DNA from: a candidate division FCPU426 bacterium
GTDB taxonomy: Bacteria; Oederibacteriota; PGYV01; Palsa-1178
Reading direction: 5' to 3'
Assembly: GCA_003167475.1 (NCBI GenBank)
Contig: PMTB01000182.1
Location: 1 to 5,601 of the forward strand
DNA: 5,601 bases
Shown here: positions 1 to 5,100 of the stretch, piece after piece
Position numbering within the stretch: the stretch's first letter is position 1
How the letters are laid out: every line of letters begins with the position of its first letter
The notes under the pieces: model-generated
Told to the model about the DNA's origin: nothing
The model's input: only the letters and a program-made list of their open reading frames with translations
The model's database searches: none
Made by a program: the position numbers and the translations under genes

Positions 1-115
1 TTCTAATAATACCACCCTCTACGGTCCACCGGGGTGCGCTTGCAGGGATTTAAATCGCAGGATTTATAGTCGCATATATGTTCGAATAGTTGAGTTTATC
101 ACATTCTTATCTAGG

Positions 116-142
116 CGCAGGCCGGTGGAACGTAGGCCTGCG
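116..142. repeat. Hairpin, 8-bp perfect stem
   Basis: CGCAGGCC (116-123) pairs perfectly with GGCCTGCG (135-142) around an 11-base loop. It is followed by ACTAC, recalling the CTCTAC that closes the hairpin repeat 50 bp to the right. No T-run follows on either strand, so it is not an intrinsic terminator. It may be a diverged member of the same intergenic hairpin family, but the arm sequence differs and only the layout is shared. Confidence 0.5.
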
Positions 143-162
143 ACTACATGTTCTCATCGATC

Positions 163-201
163 ATAAGGCCCACGGTGAGCGGCAGCAAGCAGCCGCTCTA
201 C
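163..201 (+). repeat. Dispersed 39-bp hairpin repeat, copy 1
   Basis: The unit starts ATAAGGCC (163-170) and ends CTCTAC (196-201). Its core is a hairpin with arms GAGCGGC (177-183) and GCCGCTC (192-198) around the 8-base loop AGCAAGCA. By my alignment, 36 of 39 positions match copy 2 at 1054-1092, which lies on the opposite strand; the three differences fall between the 5' box and the hairpin. The copy lies between the terminator of the lipoprotein gene and whatever is further left. It resembles a REP/MITE-like intergenic repeat; its function is unknown. Confidence 0.75.
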
Positions 202-209
202 AAAAACAT

Positions 210-242
210 AAAAAAAAGGGACGGACCAAAGGCCCGTCCCTT
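210..242 (-). terminator. Intrinsic terminator of the lipoprotein gene
   Basis: Read on the minus strand, AAGGGACGG (242-234) pairs perfectly with CCGTCCCTT (224-216). CC/GG pairs can extend the stem towards a TTT loop after one mismatch. A run of eight T follows (217-210), two of them in the stem. It begins 26 bp after the stop codon of the lipoprotein gene. On the plus strand no T-run follows the hairpin, so it should act in one direction only. Confidence 0.93.
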
Positions 243-268
243 GATAAAGCATGTTAATTACTTATTAA

Positions 269-928
269 TTAGTTTACTTCAATGTCGTCTATGTAGAGAA
301 TTGTAGGACTTGTGATATTTGCTCCGCCGTTCTGCTGCATATTAAAGCCTATCGCCTGTACTGCCTGGGTTGCCGTGTCAGTCGGCAGTACATATGTTAT
401 TTTGTTCCATGCATTAGCAGTAAAGCCGCTTGAATTTCCCGGGAGCCAGTTATTGTCGGTCTTATTCCATGGGCCTCCAACTGTGCCGTCAGATCCCTGT
501 ACGAACAGTTCCAGAGCGTATTGGTCCGCTGTGAGAGCCGCAGGTATCCATACCCATGCCGTGAAAGTTTTTCCTGCAATATTTACCGTGCCGCCGAAGT
601 TCTTCAGGTCAAACATGGTCTGTGATCCGCCTGTAAGCGTAAATGTGACCGCAACTGAATGCGTTCCCTGCTTAACCTGCGTTGTGCTCAAAGAAGCGTC
701 GCTGATAGCGGAGAATCCCGAGTCAGCCGACCAGCTGTCCATTGTTGTGTCAAAAGCGTACGAGTACAACGGTGCTACTACTGTTGTTGCTGTTGCTGTT
801 GCTGTCGCCGCAGGCACCGTTGTTGCCGTGTTTGCCGGTGATGACGGCGTTGACTTTGTGCATGATACTGAAGCCATCAAAGCAAAAACAACTGCCAAAA
901 CAATTGCTACTCCAAATACTTTCTTCAT
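269..928 (-). CDS. Lipoprotein with a C-terminal jelly-roll, carbohydrate-binding-like domain
   Basis: The 219-residue product starts with a lipoprotein-type signal: two lysines, a hydrophobic stretch to about residue 18, then SVSC with Cys23 as the likely lipidated residue. The lipobox is loose, with Ser instead of Leu at -3, so lipidation is probable but not certain. Residues 24-53 form a Ser/Thr/Ala/Pro/Val linker. Residues 54-219 look like one galactose-binding-like beta-sandwich of the kind found in carbohydrate-binding modules. It opens with YAFDTTMDSW, then has a Gly-Lys-x-Phe-x-Ala-Trp-Val-Trp-Ile-Pro strand near 119-129, an ELFVQ strand near 140, a WNKITYVLP strand near 164-172, and ends LYIDDIEV. 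No catalytic domain is present. The ATG is chosen because AGGAGG (939-934) lies 5 bases upstream. The gene has its own promoter (962-990) and terminator (210-242), so it is a single-gene unit. It could be a surface glycan-binding protein or a purely structural envelope lipoprotein; the ligand cannot be read from the sequence. Confidence 0.88.
   Translation of the reverse strand: MKKVFGVAIVLAVVFALMASVSCTKSTPSSPANTATTVPAATATATATTVVAPLYSYAFDTTMDSWSADSGFSAISDASLSTTQVKQGTHSVAVTFTLTGGSQTMFDLKNFGGTVNIAGKTFTAWVWIPAALTADQYALELFVQGSDGTVGGPWNKTDNNWLPGNSSGFTANAWNKITYVLPTDTATQAVQAIGFNMQQNGGANITSPTILYIDDIEVN
785..808. repeat. Hexanucleotide tandem repeat in the lipoprotein linker
   Basis: On the plus strand three perfect TGTTGC units (785-802) are followed by a variant TGTCGC (803-808). 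On the coding strand they give alternating Ala-Thr residues in the linker directly after the lipidated cysteine. A six-base unit means that slippage would add or remove two residues without shifting the frame. Confidence 0.85.
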
Positions 929-954
929 AATAACCTCCTCAAAGGATTTTTACT

Positions 955-977
955 TTTCGTGATTTTACAACACGAAA
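955..977. promoter_or_regulatory. Candidate operator: 7-9-7 inverted repeat over the -10 box
   Basis: TTTCGTG (955-961) and CACGAAA (971-977) are perfect inverted complements separated by 9 bases. The spacer contains the whole -10 hexamer (962-967), and the left arm reaches the expected transcription start near 955. A dimeric repressor bound here would block the polymerase. The symmetry and placement are seen directly; the existence of a regulator is inference, and no regulator gene is in the window. Confidence 0.5.
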
Positions 978-990
978 GCGATTTTGTCAA
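962..990 (-). promoter_or_regulatory. Sigma70-type promoter of the lipoprotein gene
   Basis: On the minus strand a perfect -35 hexamer TTGACA (990-985) is followed by a 17-base spacer and the -10 hexamer TAAAAT (967-962), five of six matching consensus. The region is AT-rich with A/T tracts upstream of the -35. Transcription should start near 955, giving a short leader of about 27 bases that holds the Shine-Dalgarno AGGAGG. This supports separate transcription of the lipoprotein gene rather than read-through from the barrel gene. Confidence 0.82.
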
Positions 991-1053
991 TATGGAAAAA
1001 TTTCCGTTCTAAAACCGACTTGCATTATTGGTTAAATAAAAATTTGATAATGC

Positions 1054-1092
1054 GTAGAGCGGCTGCTTGCTGCCGCTCATCGCCGGCCTTAT
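1054..1092 (-). repeat. Dispersed 39-bp hairpin repeat, copy 2
   Basis: On the minus strand this unit starts ATAAGGCC (1092-1085) and ends CTCTAC (1059-1054). Its hairpin arms, GAGCGGC and GCCGCTC (1057-1063 and 1072-1078), are identical to those of copy 1, as is the loop. It is the same length as copy 1, which lies in opposite orientation on the far side of the lipoprotein gene. No T-run follows closely, so it does not look like a terminator. Confidence 0.75.
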
Positions 1093-1122
1093 AAACGGTC
1101 CCGCGTTTTAAATACCCGCGTC

Positions 1123-1148
1123 AGAGAGGCAGCAAGCAGCCTCTCTAC
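1123..1148 (+). repeat. Hairpin repeat, copy 3, with a compensatory base-pair change
   Basis: AGAGAGGC (1123-1130) pairs with GCCTCTCT (1139-1146) around the same loop, AGCAAGCA, and the unit ends CTCTAC. Compared with copies 1 and 2, one C:G pair in the stem has become A:T, with both sides changed together, so the stem is kept. The ATAAGGCC box of the other copies is absent. The unit begins about 40 bp after the barrel-gene stop. It lacks a T-run in that direction, so it may protect or mark the 3' end of the operon transcript but is not a standard terminator. Confidence 0.7.
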
Positions 1149-1187
1149 AAAATCCAACCTTAAATTCATAATTACACCCTAAAAATC

Positions 1188-2117
1188 CTACCTATACTTC
1201 AGGCTCCACTGTACCTCGAACGTATTATCCAGCCTTTCAAAGAGGTACGCAAAATCCAGGTTCATGGAAAATTCCTTGCGCTGGCCGAATACGAAGTGGC
1301 CTATCCCTAAGCCCACCATATACTGCTGATACGACTCAAAATCCATGGTCTGGCTGAAACCGCCCCTGATATCCACGTAGTCGAACATGGTCTTTTCAAA
1401 ACCTATCTTCAGTGTATCCAGGTCGGACAATGTCAGGGCGCACATGAAGTCTTTTATTTTGTACCTCAATCCAAGGTCGGTTGTAAGCCCCACTCCCTGT
1501 ATATAATTGTGGTCGACCCCGTCCCATTTCGAGCCCCACCATAAAGCCGATAGCGCGTCCCTTACAAATGCACCCACCTGCAGTTCGGAATTGATGGCGT
1601 AAAGCACCCCGAGGTCCAGCCCGCAGCCTGCCGCGCTTCCCTGCACCCTGTCGGCCGCGCCGTCAATATTGTTGCCGTAGCCCGCGAACTGAAGCTTGAA
1701 ACTCGCGCCAAGGCATAAACCTTTGATCCCGAACCGCCCAATGAGCCAGTCCAGCTTTTCGCTGTATGACATAAGGATGGTTTTTTCATCAAAAAGCGTA
1801 TCGCCCGAAACTATCACGCCAAGCCCGACCCCGCGGTTCTCATTTATGGGCCATATGATGGATGTGACATTGTACGGCACAAGCCCTTTATACTTTGTGT
1901 ACATGAATGTAAAATCCTTGTAATTGGAGTTCACGATGCCTGCCGGATTGTAAAAAACCGCGGACGCGTCGTCCGCGATCGCCGTAAAGGCGCCTGCCAT
2001 GGAATCCGGCCTGGCGAGACCGACGTCTATGAACGCGCCCGGTGTCATAGGCTGGCCCGCGAAAATGGCCGCTCCGGTGAATATTACTGCTGCCGCGAGA
2101 AAGATTAGTTTTTTCAT
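1188..2117 (-). CDS. PorV/PorQ-like outer-membrane beta-barrel protein
   Basis: The 309-residue product has a clear signal peptide (residues 1 to about 20: two lysines, then a hydrophobic Ala/Ile/Phe-rich core ending FAG). The mature N-terminus carries the family signature: GLARPDSM (33-40), then GAFTAIADDASAVFYNPAG (42-60). PorV/PorQ proteins and related FadL-fold barrels share this 'G-x-AR-x-x-x-MGGA ... DD-A-x-x-x-x-NPAG' pattern. The rest is alternating aromatic and small residues typical of transmembrane beta strands, with repeated strands near the end (LGIGHFVFG, FSMNLDFAYLF, FEVQWSLKYR). The length is at the short end for the family. In the type IX secretion system PorV binds the C-terminal signal of cargo and carries it from the translocon to the attachment complex, while PorQ has a related role. 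Which of these, if either, applies here cannot be told. The gene starts 8 bp after the giant protein's stop, with an overlapping Shine-Dalgarno, so the two are made together. No intrinsic terminator follows it. Other barrel families with this N-terminal signature (for example UPF0164) remain possible. Confidence 0.85.
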   Translation of the reverse strand: MKKLIFLAAAVIFTGAAIFAGQPMTPGAFIDVGLARPDSMAGAFTAIADDASAVFYNPAGIVNSNYKDFTFMYTKYKGLVPYNVTSIIWPINENRGVGLGVIVSGDTLFDEKTILMSYSEKLDWLIGRFGIKGLCLGASFKLQFAGYGNNIDGAADRVQGSAAGCGLDLGVLYAINSELQVGAFVRDALSALWWGSKWDGVDHNYIQGVGLTTDLGLRYKIKDFMCALTLSDLDTLKIGFEKTMFDYVDIRGGFSQTMDFESYQQYMVGLGIGHFVFGQRKEFSMNLDFAYLFERLDNTFEVQWSLKYR

Positions 2118-2121
2118 GGTG

Positions 2122-2127
2122 CCTCCT
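2122..2127 (-). promoter_or_regulatory. Shine-Dalgarno of the barrel gene, overlapping the upstream stop codon
   Basis: AGGAGG (2127-2122) shares its first two bases with the TAG stop codon of the giant protein gene (2128-2126) and lies 4 bases before the ATG at 2117. Ribosomes ending the upstream gene are therefore on the start site of the barrel gene. This points to translational coupling and helps to fix the ATG. Confidence 0.85.
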
Positions 2128-5100
2128 ATTTAACCAGCGCTATGCTGTAGATTTTTTGTTTCTTTCCCGAGGAATCTTCCACTTCTATCTGCAGGAAGTA
2201 CCTGCCGTTTAAGCATACCCTGCCGCGCTCGTCCTTGCCGTCCCAGGAGTCGGTATAGAGCACTCCGACCGGCCTTAAGCCGTTATTTAAAATCGTGCGC
2301 ATTAACTTGCCTGCCATGTTGTAAATTTTTATGGTTGTCTTTACGCTTGAAGCGACCTTCGAATCGGTGACGTACTTGATAAGTATCGGGCCCCTGTCGG
2401 GCGAGAACGGATTCGCCGTGTTCTCGCTGTAAGCCAGGCCTATGGTGCCTAAAGTGGAAAGGACCGTATATGATGAGAAGTGCGTTATCTGGGTTGCTAC
2501 GGATCCGCCCGAAACAACGCCTCCTATATCATCCCATGTGTTGCCGGTGTTGTCCCAGAGCCCGATTGTCTCAGAACCGGTCCCCTGGCCCGCCGTGATA
2601 GGCAGGGTAAGCGTTATTGAACTGTCAAACAAAAATCCTGTGGTGAGGTCATATTCCCTGGCAACCACCCTTTTGGTATTCGTGGAACTCCTCGACCTGT
2701 CCACATCTTCTTTTGCCAGGGTGAACCTGCCTATAGAGTTCGACAGCGACGCGGCATGCGCAGGGATGGATAAGATCATTCCGGCATAATCCTTTACAGT
2801 GACCGACCCGTATGAATTGTTCATGTTTTGGTAAACCGGCGCCGAAGCATAGCCGGTCGCGCCGTTAGCCGCGGCGCTTATGGTTATGGGCCCTATGAAA
2901 TCAGACGTAGGTGTAAACACGCCCGTCGCGCTGATAGTTCCCGCGGCAGTGGGGTTCACGCTCCATGTGAACACCGAGTAAATATTATGTCCCAAGCCGT
3001 CAATATATGAAGCTGTGAACTGGTACGGCCCGCCTATGCCTTCATTATATATAGGCATTGCGGGCGCCATTACCACTATGCCCCCGCCTGAGGCCGCGGT
3101 CAGCGTGAAATTATTGCCTGCGGAGGACGCTGTTGAAAGCGTCACATAAAGCTGCTGGGGCGATGATGAGTATCCGGATTTAAACGCTTTCAGTATATAG
3201 TCGCCGTACGGCAGCGCAGTGGTTGTGTACGCGCCGGTCCCGTCAGCGGTTGCCGTGGTTAATACCACTCCCGGGTTTGACTGCTCAAATACCTGTATGG
3301 TGGAACTGCCCGCGCCGGTCGCGCCGGAAAATGTCCCGGTTGACGCGCTTGCGACAAGAGGGGCATTGACCAGGGTCACAACATTATTCAGGAGGTTGCC
3401 CGAGTCCGTTACAAGTGTAGTGAATCCGTTCTTGACGACCGTCATAGTGTAATGGCCTGTGGCAAGCGCTGTTATGGTGATTGAGCCTGCCCCATCAGTT
3501 ATGCCGCTTCCGGTAAAGCCCAATGTCACGGGCTGGTTGCCCGTCAAAGTCACATTTGCGCCTGGGACAGCCACTGCGCCGTTCTTTACAGATACCAAAG
3601 CCGATGCGTTGGCAGGCTGCGCCGCAGCTTCAAGTATGAAATTATTATTGTTGCTTGGCGCCAACCCGGGCGACGCAAAGCTCACTATTATCTGCGTGCT
3701 GGGCGCGTGATACTGCCAGCCGCTTAAAACCGCGTTCACGTTGAAAGCGCCTGTGCCGACGCTTAAGGTATAATTCCCGGAGACATCCGTAAGTACAGTC
3801 ACCGTGGGATTGCCCGCGGATGCAGCAGTGACAGTCACGCCCTGCATGGCGTTGCCTACGGTATCTTTCACGTTCCCGGCGATGGTGTTTGCCTGGGCCT
3901 GCATGGTGAAATCACGCACTGCCGCGGAACCGCCGGATAAGGAAACGCCCGACTGCGGAGGGGATACGAAACCGGCTTTTGTGACATTGACAACCCATAC
4001 CCCGTCCGGCAGGTTCACTATGTAATTGCCGCTTGAATCCGTATCCACCGGATATGTGTTTGAAGGGTTTCCGCTTTCGCTCACCACGACCTGCGCCGCA
4101 AATATCCCCTGCCCGAGGTTATTCGTGACCTTGCCGGAAAGCGTGTTTAAATTTTTCACTATCAAAGTCGGCGCCGCGGTTGTGGACAATATATACTCAT
4201 TGAGCGACAGCGCGCCAAAAGGAACAATTGCGGTAAGGTTCTTCGGCTGATAACCCGCGAGGGTGATATTGATATTCCAGCTGCCGTTTGCCGGTATATA
4301 TACGACGAACGAACCGTCCGGAATTGTATTGGTGGAGTATGTATCCCCTGCCTGCGACGCCTGCACAAGCGCGCCTGTGACAGGGCTGCCGCTGACGGAA
4401 TCTTTCACAACCCCGCGGATGGCATAAGCGCATCTGGTCATGATAAAAGTATCCGCAAACGGCGCGACGCCGACCGTGCGGGTGTAAACCGCGTTTATGA
4501 ACCCCGCTTTTTGAAGGGTGAATGTATACTGCGCGGACTGCATATCAAAAAAGAACGCCCCCGTATCCGAAGCTATCAAAGGATATACGTTTACATCGCC
4601 TCCGGCCACCGTATCTATAAATACAACCGCGTTCGGTACCGAGGTCACGCCTGTCGGCGCGTTTTCATTTATCTGCAGGGTCACGGATGAATCCCCGGGT
4701 GTCGGGATGTAATGGAAATCCCATACCGGGGAACTTTTTACGCCCCTTCCCGTCGCGTCAAGCGCGATCACATACCACATATACCAGCCGTCATTCATGG
4801 CTATATCGGTCGGTATGGTTATCTGTGTTCCTGATGTGTACCCGCTCCAGAGCGGCACTGTGGCGCTTCCAAAAGCCCCCTGCGTGTCGCCCGTGAGATT
4901 TTTCATCAGGACTACCTTGTAATTGTTCGCCCCTGCCCCGGCCGTCCACGTAAGCGTGATCGGCTGGGCCGTTATGGTTACATTATTCAGCGGGGCCGTA
5001 AGCACAGCCGCCGAACACGAAGCAGTCGGGTTGACCGTAAACACCCTGGTTCCGCCGACATTGTTTGCCATCATGGCAGGCGTGCCGTCATAGTTATTGA

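Larger units (their letters stand above)
1..268. other. Non-coding left flank with hairpin repeats and a terminator
   Basis: I see no supportable gene here on either strand. The stretch holds an 8-bp-stem hairpin (116-142), one copy of a dispersed 39-bp hairpin repeat (163-201) and the terminator of the lipoprotein gene (210-242). Near the left edge, two 15-base segments at 42-56 and 57-71 resemble each other (both begin GCAGG and share a GATTTA core), but the match is too short to mean much. The trinucleotide-rich word CTCTAC or ACTAC occurs at about 17-22, 143-147 and 196-201, each time near a GC-rich hairpin. This suggests that much of the stretch is built from intergenic repeat units. Confidence 0.6.

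Noticed and set aside
42..71. Two adjacent similar 15-base segments starting GCAGG
   Set aside because: Similarity needs a gap to look good and covers too few bases; there is no third unit and no regular CRISPR-like spacing.
659..930. Plus-strand small frames encoding poly-Cys or poly-Leu runs
   Set aside because: The runs come from the TGTTGC repeat read in other frames; there is no ribosome binding site or family resemblance.
312..962. Plus-strand open frame of 216 codons opposite the lipoprotein gene
   Set aside because: The minus-strand frame has a signal peptide, a strong Shine-Dalgarno, a promoter, a terminator and a recognisable domain. The plus-strand product has none, and its composition mirrors the opposite strand.
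994..1005. GGAAA-AA-TTTCC near-palindrome just upstream of the -35 box
   Set aside because: The arms are only 5 bp in an A/T-rich stretch, so chance is likely. It may be no more than an AT-rich upstream element of the promoter.
1100..1121. Direct repeat CCCGCGT at 1100-1106 and 1115-1121
   Set aside because: It is seven bases long and lies inside the 95-bp unit rather than at its edges, so it is not a target-site duplication.
2442..4896. Several plus-strand frames of 60-115 codons opposite the giant gene
   Set aside because: They are shadows of a GC-biased, repeat-rich coding strand, without start signals or domain features.
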